From assembly GCA_029233965.1 (NCBI GenBank), contig JARGOP010000030.1, positions 1 to 38,197 of the forward strand: DNA of 38,197 nucleotides. The letters run 5' to 3'. Each line of letters begins with the position of its first letter. The first letter of the stretch is position 1. The notes below the pieces were generated by a model. It was not told where the DNA came from, did no database searches, and saw only the letters and a list, made by a program, of their open reading frames with translations. The DNA comes from Verrucomicrobiales bacterium. Its GTDB lineage: Bacteria > Verrucomicrobiota > Verrucomicrobiia > Verrucomicrobiales > DEV007. Shown here in pieces: positions 26,301-34,967 of this stretch. The position numbers and the translations under genes were made by a program.

Positions 26301-27073
26301 TTCCGGAAAACCCCGAGGAGGAAACCGGCGATGCCACTGCGGAAGAAGAGACAAACCTTGAAGATCCTGCGGAGCCGGACTGGGACTTTGTCGTCGAAAT
26401 CGTGACCCAGCTGCGGACCAAGCTCGATTCGATGGGGCCGGTCAACATCGATGCGATCGAAGAATTCGACGAGCTGGAAGAGCACTATCGTTTCAATGTG
26501 AATCAGCTCGAAGACCTCGAGAATTCGAAAGAGGAGCTTCTCCGTATGATCGCCCGAATCAACCGGGACACTCGCAAGATGTTCTCCGAGACCTTTGAGA
26601 AGATCCGGAAGAATTTCCGCGACATGTTCAAAGAGCTCTTCGGTGACAAGGCGAAAGCTGACCTGCTTCTCATGGACGATTCCGATCCTCTTGAGTGCGG
26701 CATCGATATCATCGCGAAGCCACCCGGCAAGAAACTTCAATCCATCAGCCTCATGTCCGGCGGGGAACGCTCCATGACCGCCGTCGCGCTGCTCTTCGGC
26801 ATCTACATGGTGAAACCTTCACCTTTCTGTGTCCTCGATGAGTTGGACGCTCCGCTCGACGAAGCGAATATCAGTCGCTTCATCCGCGTGCTCGACCGCT
26901 TCATCGGCGGCAGTCAATTCGTGATCGTGACTCACAGTAAGCGAACGATGTCCCGGGCTGATGTCATGTATGGGGTTTCCATGGAAGAATTCGGAGTCTC
27001 GAAGACGGTCGGTGTGACTTTCTCGAAAGCAGATGAAGCAAAGGGATTGAAAACCGCCGCAATCGGTGGATAA
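23354..27073 (+). CDS. smc: Chromosome segregation protein SMC
   Basis: Protein of 1239 residues with the full SMC plan. The N-terminal head begins MRLKSLEIHGFKSFADKT and contains Walker A GPNGCGKSN (31-39). A long coiled coil is interrupted by the hinge (about 505-660, with VLGPLSRSIEVDLQY and GTFVTKEGIVQGG). A second coiled coil leads to the C-terminal head with signature LMSGGERS (1133-1140), Walker B FCVLDELD (Asp1162, Glu1163) and THSKRTM. An acidic Pro/Glu-rich insert near 980-1010 lies before the C-terminal head. The homodimer condenses DNA with ScpA and ScpB; scpA and scpB are not adjacent. Confidence 0.97.
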   Translation: MRLKSLEIHGFKSFADKTKLEFHEGVTGIVGPNGCGKSNIVDSMRWVLGETSAKALRGGEMADVIFNGTDKRSPLGMAEVTLTLSDCADALKTDYDEVALGRRVFRDGKSEYLINKQPCRLKDIHSLLMDTGIGRSSYSIMEQGKIDMLLSSKPEDRRAVFEEAAGITKYKSQKKEALRKLDYTEANLIRIRDVIAENERQIRSLSRQASKAKRYQGLFDDVKTLELHLSHKQWRELRAEKSELNTSINTLRVQQDNLEDDIEKRQAQMAAARVEYQEIENRLSELQAELARLENEIGTANNRIEFNGERTHELSVLIKRNEENIAEASAKKERQESDIEAADRQLAAVQERITEERSKVELLEQKTKEARSTREVVNQRLRDLEEERSQLKSRIGSLDATIETNESQLESDQQRSRQLTDEISRLQQDEGTRRSDATELKDRITNHQQSIEEFEENLAEMDQKYHQAKRAAVTMQEDLSALHQLHAEKRSRLEVLEQLIAEGGGFEKGTQTVLKGVDESGRFEGKVLGPLSRSIEVDLQYAEAIEAALGRRLQTVLISDLEATGQIITALREDHLGHASLIAQSDLKSTRVEKSSEAPLGAIGWAIDKVKVEERFNALLSSLLNGVLLAEDLNTALRLREKHPDLAVASLDGTFVTKEGIVQGGRSGDESVSVLKMQSEIGELRKVSDSLKEEVTTRQTRRDELNARVDQLEDTLQVARERLQQKRVASSTLEGKLALIERDLNQFRNKIESLEWEQKEVGERKAKVSSDRDSNVIERDKAVSRVGELSEESTSLAEQLRTAQRDEEALTEEVTEARTCLAVEDGTRQNLEEQRAPMIARLRELEELIHRASEEIGNYRERITRANEESAQLQQQITDWKTRAETSSEERAAILIEKSGYSAKIEEGEEELTRKRKAVQEVASQRGKEEVKTAQLDLGLENLERTCRDRYRTELEFFEPDSHALLLAIEERRKNGAARPAPIPENPEEETGDATAEEETNLEDPAEPDWDFVVEIVTQLRTKLDSMGPVNIDAIEEFDELEEHYRFNVNQLEDLENSKEELLRMIARINRDTRKMFSETFEKIRKNFRDMFKELFGDKAKADLLLMDDSDPLECGIDIIAKPPGKKLQSISLMSGGERSMTAVALLFGIYMVKPSPFCVLDELDAPLDEANISRFIRVLDRFIGGSQFVIVTHSKRTMSRADVMYGVSMEEFGVSKTVGVTFSKADEAKGLKTAAIGG

Positions 27074-27127
27074 GCCTCTTTCGAAAAGCAGTTGAGAGAC
27101 ACCGGCTTTCTGTGGGATAGTGGTTGG

Positions 27128-28021
27128 GTGATTCACTCTTTTCCCAGAACCCTTCTCTGTATTCTTGCCCTGCAGGGTGCTCTTTTCGTCGGCAGCACTC
27201 CGGCCGCCCCCTATCAGGGCCCGGGTATTCAATCCATGAAATTGGTCTCCGACATCAACGCGATTGTGCCGGGGGAGACATTCACGATCGGCCTTTTGAT
27301 CGTGCCGGAGCCGGAACACCACACTTACTGGAAGGGACCCGGGATCGTCGGGGTCGCGACCTCGATCGAATGGGATCTCCCTGAAGGGTTCGAAGCGGGG
27401 CCGATTCTCTGGCCTGCTCCTGAGAAAGTCGACATGGTCGGAATTGCCGCCAACGGATATCGGGAAGCCACCATCCTCCTGACAGAAATCGAAGTGCCTG
27501 AAACCTTGCCGAACGGCATGTATTCCTTTCACGCCAAGGTTGCCTGGATGGCCTGCTCAACATCGTGCAACCCGGGTTTGACCGAATTCACCTTCATGAG
27601 GCCCTGTAACCCCGGGGAATTCCCGAACCCGGAAAATCCGTCCATAAAGTTACTCCTCGACTCGTTCCGAAAGGAAATCCCGCCGCCGGCTCCTGAGTCG
27701 TGGAAGAAGAAGGTGAAATTGACTGACAAAAATACAATCACGCTGACCCTTTCCATTCCGGAGATGAGTCAGGAACTCGCCGGAAGCATCGAATTTTTCT
27801 GCGATGACATGCAGGTCAACTCTGACGAACCTACCAAACTGACCTGGATCGATAATCCGACCGGCACCTTCGAACTTCAGTTCTCCCGCCCTGACTTTGC
27901 GCCGAAAGCTCCGTCTCAGTTCTCCGGAGTGATTCGGAATTCAGCCGGCTGGCCGTCCGCAGATTCCCATTTCTTTGAAATCTCCGTCCCCTGGCCGGAG
28001 GGCACGTTCCCCGATGAGTAA
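27128..28021 (+). CDS. Secreted DsbD N-terminal-domain-like protein
   Basis: The GTG at 27128 gives a signal peptide (MIHSFPRTLLCILALQGALF) and a 297-residue product. Residues about 30-160 match the immunoglobulin-like alpha domain of DsbD: NAIVPGETFTIGL, HHTYWKGPG and VAWMACSTSCNPG with Cys143 and Cys147 in CX3C spacing. DsbD alpha normally receives electrons from the transmembrane domain and passes them to periplasmic thiol proteins; here no transmembrane domain follows, so it may be a free periplasmic carrier. The stop overlaps the SET gene by 8 bases (ATGAGTAA). Confidence 0.8.
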   Translation: MIHSFPRTLLCILALQGALFVGSTPAAPYQGPGIQSMKLVSDINAIVPGETFTIGLLIVPEPEHHTYWKGPGIVGVATSIEWDLPEGFEAGPILWPAPEKVDMVGIAANGYREATILLTEIEVPETLPNGMYSFHAKVAWMACSTSCNPGLTEFTFMRPCNPGEFPNPENPSIKLLLDSFRKEIPPPAPESWKKKVKLTDKNTITLTLSIPEMSQELAGSIEFFCDDMQVNSDEPTKLTWIDNPTGTFELQFSRPDFAPKAPSQFSGVIRNSAGWPSADSHFFEISVPWPEGTFPDE

Positions 28022-28574
28022 GAAATCCAACGCCTTACTTCCGGGAGAGCGCTGCGACTCGAAGTGGTGCGAGGTCCGTCAATCCGGAATTCATGGTCGC
28101 GGTCTCTTTGCGAAGAAAAAGATTCTCAAAGGCACCTACATCATCGAATACCTCGGCGAACGAATCGATAAAGACGAATCCAACGAGCGGGGTTGGGCAC
28201 AAATGGATCATGCGAAAGAAACGGGAGATGCTGCGGTCTACATCTTCACCCTCGACGATGACTGGGACATCGACGGCAACGTTCCTGAGAATGCGGCGCG
28301 CCTCATCAACCACAGTTGCGACCCCAACTGCGAAGCCTTCATCGAAGAGGACTCGATCTGGATCGCCGCGCTGAGAGATATTCCGAAGGATGCGGAACTG
28401 TTCTTCAACTACGGTTTCGACCTCGAGAACTACCAGGATCATCCCTGCGGCTGCGGGTCCGACAAATGCGTCGGCTACATTGCAGGGGAAGAATACTGGA
28501 GCACCCTGAAGCGAAAGCTGTCAGCCCGCAAAGCGTGGAAGAAGCGCAAAAAGAAAGAAAAGGCGAAATCCTGA
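28014..28574 (+). CDS. SET-domain lysine methyltransferase-like protein with post-SET zinc site
   Basis: Protein of 186 residues, started at the ATG overlapping the preceding stop. All SET motifs are visible: GIHGRGLFA (25-33), IIEYLGE, the pseudoknot RLINHSCDPNCEA (Asn99-His100, Cys102, Asn105) and LFFNYGFD with the catalytic-type Tyr133. A post-SET-like cluster follows, HPCGCGSDKC (Cys145, Cys147, Cys152), then a Lys/Arg-rich tail (167-186). It should transfer a methyl group from S-adenosylmethionine to a protein lysine. SET proteins in Chlamydiae and related bacteria are known; the target here is unknown. The stop is six bases from the convergent YHYH gene. Confidence 0.93.
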   Translation: MSKKSNALLPGERCDSKWCEVRQSGIHGRGLFAKKKILKGTYIIEYLGERIDKDESNERGWAQMDHAKETGDAAVYIFTLDDDWDIDGNVPENAARLINHSCDPNCEAFIEEDSIWIAALRDIPKDAELFFNYGFDLENYQDHPCGCGSDKCVGYIAGEEYWSTLKRKLSARKAWKKRKKKEKAKS

Positions 28575-28580
28575 CGGCCA

Positions 28581-29456
28581 TCAAAACGGTCGCGGGGGTC
28601 GACCACCCGGTGGGGGTCCCTGAGGAGGACCTCCTCTTCCGGGCATTCCTCCCGGTTCGCCCGGAGCCTTCTTCCCTCCGGATCGGCTCCTTTTTTTCAA
28701 AGCGAAACTGCTCGTCAACTCGACCACTTCAGATTGAGGATCATCAGCATTCGCCTGCCCATACAACGCGTAGATCGGAAACCCGTCCGCCGCCCATCCG
28801 ATCAGTGGAGAGTGCTCTCCGACTTTATGCCCCAACCGCTTCATAAGACCGGTGGGGAGACCGTGGTAGTGATAGTTCCCGTCAGGCTGGACGTGCCCGT
28901 AATTCGCATCCAACCCCAAACGAACCGCTCCGCCGAGCGCTTCATAATTCCACCCGTTCTCACGACGTCCCTTCCGGAACTCAGCGGTGCCCGACTCAAG
29001 AAAGACGCCGTCAAGGGTGACACCGAAGACGCGAAATTGTCGACTCGCAAGGTCTCCCTGCAATTTCGTCACGGTGGGAGCCTCTTCGCGATCTGAGGGA
29101 AACACGATATCGTAGTCCTGTTCTTTCACCTCATGAGGATTCCCGGAATTGGGAAACGCCCCGATGAGATGGTCCGGTATCCCGTTGGACTGGATGGAAA
29201 CTTCATCGTTCCGTTTCCGGATTTTCACCTTGTTCCGCTCCGGGGTTCGTTCCTCAGCCGACACCAGCTTGAGTGGTGCTGATTCCGTCGCGGTGTGCTG
29301 CCGCCCGCCGGGACCACCCCTTCCTCCGGGGCCACCGGGAGGCCCGTCAGGACGCTGTGGCGGAGGCCCCTCAGGACGCGGACCGGGGTTCTGTCCGATC
29401 AGAGGCAGGGTAAAACCAACGAGGAGAATAAATACAGTCAGGCGAATTTTCATCAT
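28581..29456 (-). CDS. Secreted YHYH-domain protein
   Basis: The ATG at 29456 (with a second ATG next to it) yields a signal peptide (MMKIRLTVFILLVGFTLPLI) and a Pro/Gly-rich linker (GPRPEGPPPQRPDGPPGGPG). The YHYH domain is clear: DANYGHVQPDGNYHYHGLPT, then PLIGWAADGFPIYALYG. A Gly/Pro-rich C terminus (GMPGRGGPPQGPPPGG) follows. YHYH proteins are widespread secreted proteins of unproven function, possibly metal binding. A GTG at 29474 would give a slightly longer product. Confidence 0.88.
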   Translation of the reverse strand: MMKIRLTVFILLVGFTLPLIGQNPGPRPEGPPPQRPDGPPGGPGGRGGPGGRQHTATESAPLKLVSAEERTPERNKVKIRKRNDEVSIQSNGIPDHLIGAFPNSGNPHEVKEQDYDIVFPSDREEAPTVTKLQGDLASRQFRVFGVTLDGVFLESGTAEFRKGRRENGWNYEALGGAVRLGLDANYGHVQPDGNYHYHGLPTGLMKRLGHKVGEHSPLIGWAADGFPIYALYGQANADDPQSEVVELTSSFALKKRSRSGGKKAPGEPGGMPGRGGPPQGPPPGGRPPRPF

Positions 29457-29496
29457 CCCCCACTCTTCCCTCACTCAATGACAGAAAGCCGGTCGC

Positions 29497-29520
29497 GATC
29501 ATGACAGTCTTGTCATGATC
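29497..29520. promoter_or_regulatory. Perfect 10-base inverted repeat upstream of the YHYH gene
   Basis: GATCATGACA, loop GTCT, TGTCATGATC: a perfect ten-base stem between the LysM stop and the YHYH start. It lacks a T-run, so it is either a non-canonical transcript-end hairpin for the LysM gene or an operator for the YHYH gene. Confidence 0.5.
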
Positions 29521-29537
29521 GGCAAAGTCACGAATCC

Positions 29538-30083
29538 TCAGGGAAGACGCAGTGACTGACCCGTGCGGATGTCATTGCCGGTCAATCCATTCGCATTTTT
29601 CAACGCATCCACCGAAGTGCCGTAGCGCTGAGAAAGGGAGTAAAGCGTGTCACCGGAAACCACCTTGTGATACCTTGCGGCCGCAGGCTCAGCAACAGCC
29701 GGAGCCGCCGCAACCACTTCCATCGCCTGATTGGAAGCCACTTCGCCCACATCAGCAGGACCATAATAACCGGCGGACGATGATGCCGGGGCAACATCAT
29801 TGGCGGCAACTGCGGTCTCCGGCAACTTGGAAGCACTTCTCGTTTTCCCGGTCGCATTGCTCTTCACCCAGTCCTTGCGATACTTTCCGTCGTCATCAAA
29901 AGGATACTCTTTTTTCTCCATACCGTGACCCGAAGGAGTCTTCAACGTTGCCGGGTCGTACTCAATGTCCTGATAGTTCCCACCAGTCGATTTGCACTGG
30001 GTCAGAGGCAAAGGAAAAAGAAGAGCACCACTGAGCAGGCAGAGGGTGCGCACCGTTGACAGAGAAATGACGAAGGCTTTCAT
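29538..30083 (-). CDS. LysM-domain putative lipoprotein
   Basis: Protein of 181 residues. The N terminus is hydrophobic and ends at LPLTQC (Cys30), a lipobox-like site with an unusual Gln before the Cys. A low-complexity Ala/Glu/Pro linker (about 85-130) leads to one LysM domain (about 137-180): VVSGDTLYSLSQRYGTSVDA, then ANGLTGNDIRTGQSLRLP, expected to bind peptidoglycan glycan. Probably tethered to a membrane facing the periplasm. Lies between the YHYH and thioredoxin-like genes on the same strand. Confidence 0.85.
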   Translation of the reverse strand: MKAFVISLSTVRTLCLLSGALLFPLPLTQCKSTGGNYQDIEYDPATLKTPSGHGMEKKEYPFDDDGKYRKDWVKSNATGKTRSASKLPETAVAANDVAPASSSAGYYGPADVGEVASNQAMEVVAAAPAVAEPAAARYHKVVSGDTLYSLSQRYGTSVDALKNANGLTGNDIRTGQSLRLP

Positions 30084-30167
30084 GAAAAGGATCCAGATGG
30101 AACCACCTCATCCGAATCAGGACAGGTTCTTCGCAATTTACTTTATTTTTCTAAAAGTTAAAGAAAT

Positions 30168-31097
30168 CTATGGTTCCTCTGCCTCCTGGCGCAATTTTTC
30201 GGCCCGCAGTTCGTCCAGCTGTCGCTGGGCTTCCTGACCGTAACCTGAGTCATGATCGACCTCCACGACTCGCAGGAGGCTTTCAATCCGCCCCCTCAAG
30301 GAGCCCATCTGGCCCTGCACGGAAGACTTGTTCAGGAGTGCCTTCTGCAACATTCCGCCCTGCAATTTCCGCTCTTCGATGTAGGAATCCGTGAGCTCGA
30401 TCATCTTGTCCCACCGGGAATCCTTCGCGAGCATTTGCATGGCCTTGCTGTACTCCACGTCGTCCAACATCTCGATATACTCCTCTTTCTTCCCGAGCGT
30501 ATTCTCAGGGTCTGCAGCTACGACTTTTTTCATTTCATCACCGTAGTAACGCGCTGCCATGTTACCGGGGAGCTCCGGAATTCCCTCAATCAAAGCCTCT
30601 GCCATCCCGACTCCCTCAAGTCGATCCGCCGCTTCGCGGGAAGCCTGCTTTTGCTTCCCATACTCGTTCATATCCAAAATCTGTTGCACAAAAATCTCCG
30701 GTGTTACCGGCTGGAACCCGTTGAGTCCAAATGGCTTTCCGTCCGACTGGGTCAGAACGATCGCGGGAAAGCCACGAATCCGGTAGGCATCTTTGAGCAG
30801 TTGATTCTGCGCCGCCAGTTTTTCAGGCAGCCTGTTGTCCTCAGGAAAATTCAAGCGAACGAGGACAAAGTGCTCGGACACCTCCTGTAAAAAATGATCG
30901 GTGCTGAGGATGTCTTCTTCGAATTTCCGGCAGAGCGGAATCCAGTCTCCGGTGAAGAGTAGAAGGAGCGATTTTTGCTGCTGCTTCGCTGTTTCCACGG
31001 CGGCAGCATAGTCATCGGTCCATGCCGTTTTTTCCTGTCCGGGTAAGGACATCGCAAAGGAAAAAATCAGAATGAGAGACAGCTGGAGAATTTTCAT
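30168..31097 (-). CDS. Secreted thioredoxin-fold protein with degenerate active site
   Basis: The ATG at 31097 gives a signal peptide (MKILQLSLILIFSFAMSLPG) and a product of 309 residues; the longer frame upstream is not plausible. The thioredoxin-like domain (about 22-145) shows LLLLFTGDWIPLCRKFEE, where the usual WCxxC reads WIPLC, and the cis-Pro loop RGFPAIVLTQSDG. Thus only one active-site Cys remains. The C-terminal half is helical and TPR-like (about 160-305). Possible role: periplasmic thiol handling or a structural scaffold; no disulfide reductase activity can be assumed. Confidence 0.85.
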   Translation of the reverse strand: MKILQLSLILIFSFAMSLPGQEKTAWTDDYAAAVETAKQQQKSLLLLFTGDWIPLCRKFEEDILSTDHFLQEVSEHFVLVRLNFPEDNRLPEKLAAQNQLLKDAYRIRGFPAIVLTQSDGKPFGLNGFQPVTPEIFVQQILDMNEYGKQKQASREAADRLEGVGMAEALIEGIPELPGNMAARYYGDEMKKVVAADPENTLGKKEEYIEMLDDVEYSKAMQMLAKDSRWDKMIELTDSYIEERKLQGGMLQKALLNKSSVQGQMGSLRGRIESLLRVVEVDHDSGYGQEAQRQLDELRAEKLRQEAEEP

Positions 31098-31152
31098 GAA
31101 TAGATAAAAGGGGTGGAATCCGCCGCGCCCGCGCGATGAGTCCTCCTGATTC

Positions 31153-31174
31153 TTTGTCACGTAGTGATGACAAA
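31153..31174. promoter_or_regulatory. Inverted repeat between divergent genes
   Basis: TTTGTCA-CGTAGTGA-TGACAAA is a perfect seven-base inverted repeat, with a nested TCAC-GTA-GTGA, in the 217-base gap between the leftward thioredoxin-like gene and the rightward cytochrome gene. Its position and symmetry suit a dimeric regulator of both promoters. No regulator gene is adjacent. Confidence 0.45.
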
Positions 31175-31314
31175 GCGACACAAAACCGGAAAAAACATGC
31201 TGAAGCAATGTCTTCCTTCCGGTGCCGCAGCGGACCGCAATGGAGCTACTTTCCGCTGAGGTTATCGCTTTGACCTCATCTCTCACCTCCTCTACCCTCA
31301 ACGCCTCCCCGCGA

Positions 31315-32958
31315 ATGAAGATAAAATACCTCCTCCTGCAAGTCGCCATGATCCCCCTGAGCATTTTCGCCCAGGAAGACAAGATCCTCGAATTGGGAAA
31401 ACTCACTTTCCAGTCCTGCGTCGCGTGTCATGGCGCGGATGGCAAAGGAGTCAAAGCCGGTGATCTACAAATGGCGCCGACCCTTCACGGCTCCGCCTTC
31501 ATGAAAGATGGCAATGCCGATCTTCTCACGGCCATCATCCTCAAAGGTATTCTCAAAGAGGACAACAAATACATCCAGGCAATGCTCGCCCTCGAAGCAG
31601 CACTCAATGACGAACAGATCGCGGCGCTCATCGCCTACACGACCGGGGAATTCGGCGGGAAGCGTCAAAGTCCCACTGCGAATGATGTCGCCAGGTGGAG
31701 AAAGGATTATGCGAGCCGAACCAGTCCATGGAAGCGCGCGCAGCTCCAGGAAATGATCGACGCGGCGAGCGAACCACGACTTCTCACTGACCTCACCTAT
31801 TCTGTCTACAAAGGAAAATGGGAAGAACTTCCCGACTTCTCCAAACTGAACCCTGTGAAAACCGGCGAGCTTAAGGACGGACTCATCACCCTCGAGCCTG
31901 CCAAAGATCTGAAAGGTGGATTCGGCATGGTTTTCGAGGGTACTCTCTCGATTGAAAAAGCCGGGAAGTTCATTTTTTCGATCACCTCGGATGACGGCTC
32001 TGCGATTGCCCTGAATGGCGAAACGCTGGTCGGCAACGACGGCATCCACCCGGCGAAAACCGCACGCATGCCCCACGAGCTTGAAGTCGGTACCCACACC
32101 TACAAAGTCCTCTATTTCGATGGCGGCGGACAGCGCTTCCTCTCCGCCGGTATTCGCATGGGAAAAGAGACCGTCTGGCTTTCCAAAGAGCGGGGCGAAG
32201 GAAAAACGAAGAAAAACGAAAGCTATGATCCGATTCTCCTCACCGCGCACAAGCCCGGCGAGGCCATCGTCCACCGTGCCTTTCTTCCCGATGCCAGGCC
32301 CCGTGCCATCGGCGTGGGATATCCGGAAGCGGTCAATCTCGTCTGGGACGCCGACACCTTGAACCTCGCGTATGTCTACCGCGGGGATTTCATGGATGCG
32401 TCACCGCATTGGAACGGCCGTGGTTCCGGGAGCACTCCGCTCGGAACAGATCGTGTGAAGACGGCACAGGGCCTCCCCCTTCAAGTCCTCGAAAGCCTCG
32501 ACGAGCCCTGGGAGCCGTTCTCAGAAGCAACGATCCAGTATCAGCGCGACACCCCTAATCCGGAAAAGGAAATCACCTTCAACCTCAAGCATCCGGACTA
32601 CCAGTTCCGCGGCTATCGTCTCGATGCGAAGCGCTTCCCCACTTTCCGCTACGACTACAGGAACCTCAGGGTGACAGATCGCTTCGACCCGGCGGAAGTC
32701 GACGGCGTTATGTCGATCGTGAGAACTCTGAACGTGGAAGGCGAAGCGGACGAAAACCTCTATCTCCGCCTCGCTGACACCGGATCCCAGGAAGTCGGCG
32801 ATGGCTGGATCGATGTGGGAAGTAATTTGAAGCTCAAAATCGAAGGGGCCGGGCCCGTTCACCGAAAGGTCGACGGAAAGAGAGAAACCCTTGTGCCGGT
32901 CTCCAGTGATGCAACCATCACCGTGATCTACCGCTGGAACACACCTGCCAAATCCTGA
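31315..32958 (+). CDS. Secreted cytochrome c with PA14 domain
   Basis: The ATG at 31315 gives a signal peptide ([20 protein letters not shown]) and 547 residues. A class I-type cytochrome c follows with CVACH at 35-39 and an N-terminal fold through about 110. A PA14-like carbohydrate-binding beta-barrel is visible near 165-270 ([20 protein letters not shown], then [14 protein letters not shown]). The C-terminal half (about 290-545) is beta-rich with no family I recognise. It is 53 bases upstream of a propeller gene on the same strand, a pair like those of PVC polysaccharide or sugar oxidation loci. Probably periplasmic or outer-membrane associated. Confidence 0.85.
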   Translation: MKIKYLLLQVAMIPLSIFAQEDKILELGKLTFQSCVACHGADGKGVKAGDLQMAPTLHGSAFMKDGNADLLTAIILKGILKEDNKYIQAMLALEAALNDEQIAALIAYTTGEFGGKRQSPTANDVARWRKDYASRTSPWKRAQLQEMIDAASEPRLLTDLTYSVYKGKWEELPDFSKLNPVKTGELKDGLITLEPAKDLKGGFGMVFEGTLSIEKAGKFIFSITSDDGSAIALNGETLVGNDGIHPAKTARMPHELEVGTHTYKVLYFDGGGQRFLSAGIRMGKETVWLSKERGEGKTKKNESYDPILLTAHKPGEAIVHRAFLPDARPRAIGVGYPEAVNLVWDADTLNLAYVYRGDFMDASPHWNGRGSGSTPLGTDRVKTAQGLPLQVLESLDEPWEPFSEATIQYQRDTPNPEKEITFNLKHPDYQFRGYRLDAKRFPTFRYDYRNLRVTDRFDPAEVDGVMSIVRTLNVEGEADENLYLRLADTGSQEVGDGWIDVGSNLKLKIEGAGPVHRKVDGKRETLVPVSSDATITVIYRWNTPAKS

Positions 32959-33011
32959 CACAGCAAGACAAATTCACCGCCTTTCCTGATCCACCCAACC
33001 CTGTTTGGTCC

Positions 33012-34496
33012 ATGACTCAACCCTTTTCATTCTCCCACCTGATCCTGTTGACTGTTGCCCTGGCCTCTCCCCTGCTTTTCGCGGAGGAACCGAAGGAATC
33101 AGATTTCTACACCATCACCCAGATTCCCACCCCCGATGGTGAGATCGTGGAAGGTGGCGCCATTGAACTGCTTCCGGACGGCAAGGTCGCGGTCTGCACC
33201 CGCCGGGGCCAGATCTGGACCATTGAAAACGCCTTCGAATACCCTGACAAAGAAACCAAGTGGACTCTCTTCGCTGAGTATCTTCACGAGCCGCTCGGGC
33301 TTGCCTGGAAAGACGGCTGGCTCTATGCCGTGCAGCGGCCCGAGGTGACCCGGATGAAAGACGAAGACGGCGATGGCCGGGCCGACATCTTCGAAACGGT
33401 CAGCGACGACTGGGGTATCAGCGGAAACTATCATGAGTACAACTTTGGAAGCCGCTTCGACAAAGAAGGGGACCTCTGGACAGCACTCTGCCTCACCGGT
33501 TCATTTTCCTCCGAAACACTCTTCCGGGGCTGGGTCCTCCGAATCAACGAAGACGGGGAAATGATCCCCACTGCCAGCGGAGTGCGCTCCCCCGGCGGCA
33601 TTGGATTCAATGCGGAAGGTGACGTGTTTTACACTGACAACCAGGGCGCCTGGAACGGGTCCAGTTCTCTCAAATGGGTCAAGCCCGGCTCCTTTCAGGG
33701 AAACCCGAACGGAAACATCTGGTATGAATATGCCGACGGTGCCATCGGTGATCGTCCGGTTGAGCCACCCTACTCCGACGATGGAAGCCGCACCATAACA
33801 GAGCGTGAAAACATTCCGGAGTTGATCCCTCCCGCTGTCATCCTGCCACACCAGAAGGTCGGTAACTCCCCCACCGTGATCGAACCTGACATGAGCGGCG
33901 GGAAATTCGGTCCCTTCGCCGGTCAGGTTTTCGTCGGAGAGCAGACACATTCAAAGGTTCACCGGATCTTTCTTGAAAAAGTGAACGGACTCTACCAGGG
34001 AGCGATGTTCCCGTTTCTCGAAGGATTCCAGTCCGGCAATATCGGCCTTCGCATCTCAGAGGACGGCAAGCTTTTCACAAGCGGTTCCAATCGCGGATGG
34101 GGTGCCCGCGGCGGCAAGCCGCATGCCTTTGAGCGCGTCGACTGGACCGGCAAGGTGCCTTTTGAGATTCACGAAATGCGCGCGCTCCCGGACGGGTTTG
34201 AACTGACCTTTACGAAGCCGGTCGACCCTGCCAGTGCTGTCGATGCCTCCTTCAGGATGGAGGCCTACACTTACATTTACCAGAAAGCCTATGGAAGCCC
34301 CGAGGTGGATCAGGTCAAGCCGACTGTGACCGTCGCCTCTGTCTCTGATGACGGGAGGAGCTTGAAACTCAAAGTGGAGCCCCTCACGAAGGGGCACGTT
34401 CACGAACTCCACGCCGGAGGTCTCAAGGCAAAGGAGAGCGGGAACGGCCTCCTTCACAAGGACGCCTACTACACCCTGAACGAAATCCCGGAGTAA
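33012..34496 (+). CDS. Secreted beta-propeller, sugar dehydrogenase-like protein
   Basis: Protein of 494 residues with a signal peptide ([23 protein letters not shown]). The rest looks like a propeller related to soluble PQQ-type sugar dehydrogenases and PVC membrane-bound dehydrogenases: [74 protein letters not shown]-terminal beta domain begins near 385. There is no heme motif, so electrons would pass to the adjacent cytochrome/PA14 protein. Substrate unknown. Confidence 0.83.
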   Translation: MTQPFSFSHLILLTVALASPLLFAEEPKESDFYTITQIPTPDGEIVEGGAIELLPDGKVAVCTRRGQIWTIENAFEYPDKETKWTLFAEYLHEPLGLAWKDGWLYAVQRPEVTRMKDEDGDGRADIFETVSDDWGISGNYHEYNFGSRFDKEGDLWTALCLTGSFSSETLFRGWVLRINEDGEMIPTASGVRSPGGIGFNAEGDVFYTDNQGAWNGSSSLKWVKPGSFQGNPNGNIWYEYADGAIGDRPVEPPYSDDGSRTITERENIPELIPPAVILPHQKVGNSPTVIEPDMSGGKFGPFAGQVFVGEQTHSKVHRIFLEKVNGLYQGAMFPFLEGFQSGNIGLRISEDGKLFTSGSNRGWGARGGKPHAFERVDWTGKVPFEIHEMRALPDGFELTFTKPVDPASAVDASFRMEAYTYIYQKAYGSPEVDQVKPTVTVASVSDDGRSLKLKVEPLTKGHVHELHAGGLKAKESGNGLLHKDAYYTLNEIPE

Positions 34497-34524
34497 GCGA
34501 TCCGGGATTTCAAGGTGCCTTGAT

Positions 34525-34967
34525 TCAATTCAGGAACTTTGCGATCCTGGCGTGTACCTCGTTCTTGTCAGGAGCGGGTTTTCCTTCATCGGTGATCACT
34601 TTCGCGATCGCGAACCTCTCGTCCATGAGAGATTCTCCGTCGATCTCCTCCGCAATCGAGAATTCGTTTTCTTTCGCTTCCACTTCTTCCCGGAATCGTT
34701 GAACCAAATTCTCATTCTCGGAACGGGAATGATCAATCAGGTCGTCTGCGTCGTCATCGCAGAGGCTCCGGTTTTGCTCTCCTTCACCACCCTGAGACTG
34801 AACAGAACCAGTGCTCTGACTCTCGTCTATCTGACCATGGCGGGCACCATCCTCCTCTTCACTGGCTGGATGCTTCCAAGGCTGTTCGTGTCAGGGATAT
34901 GCTCCTCCAAAACGAAGAAATCCATCGCGAACGCGGAGGAACTCGACCCCGTTTCCAAAGTCGTCAT
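34525..34967 (-). pseudogene. Frameshifted acidic reading frame coupled to the rluD-type gene
   Basis: An ATG at 34965-34967 overlaps the pseudouridine synthase TGA (ATGA) and opens a frame MTTLETGSSSSAFAMDFFVL, continuing EEHIPDTNS, that stops after 46 codons (TAG at 34827-34829). A second frame, one base back, has a stop just before the overlap and then reads HPASEEEDGARHGQIDESQS and continues acidic to a natural-looking end, EVHARIAKFLN at 34525. Joining them through a -1 shift between about 34868 and 34900 makes one acidic protein of about 145 residues. This can be a disabled gene, a sequencing error or programmed frameshifting; the plus-strand hydrophobic frame here looks like its shadow. 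Confidence 0.4.

Noticed and set aside
31222-31314. Longer N terminus of the cytochrome/PA14 protein
   Set aside because: The extra 31 residues would precede a perfect signal peptide starting at 31315.
31098-31406. Extended N terminus of the thioredoxin-like protein
   Set aside because: It would cross the divergent promoter region and place the signal peptide internally.
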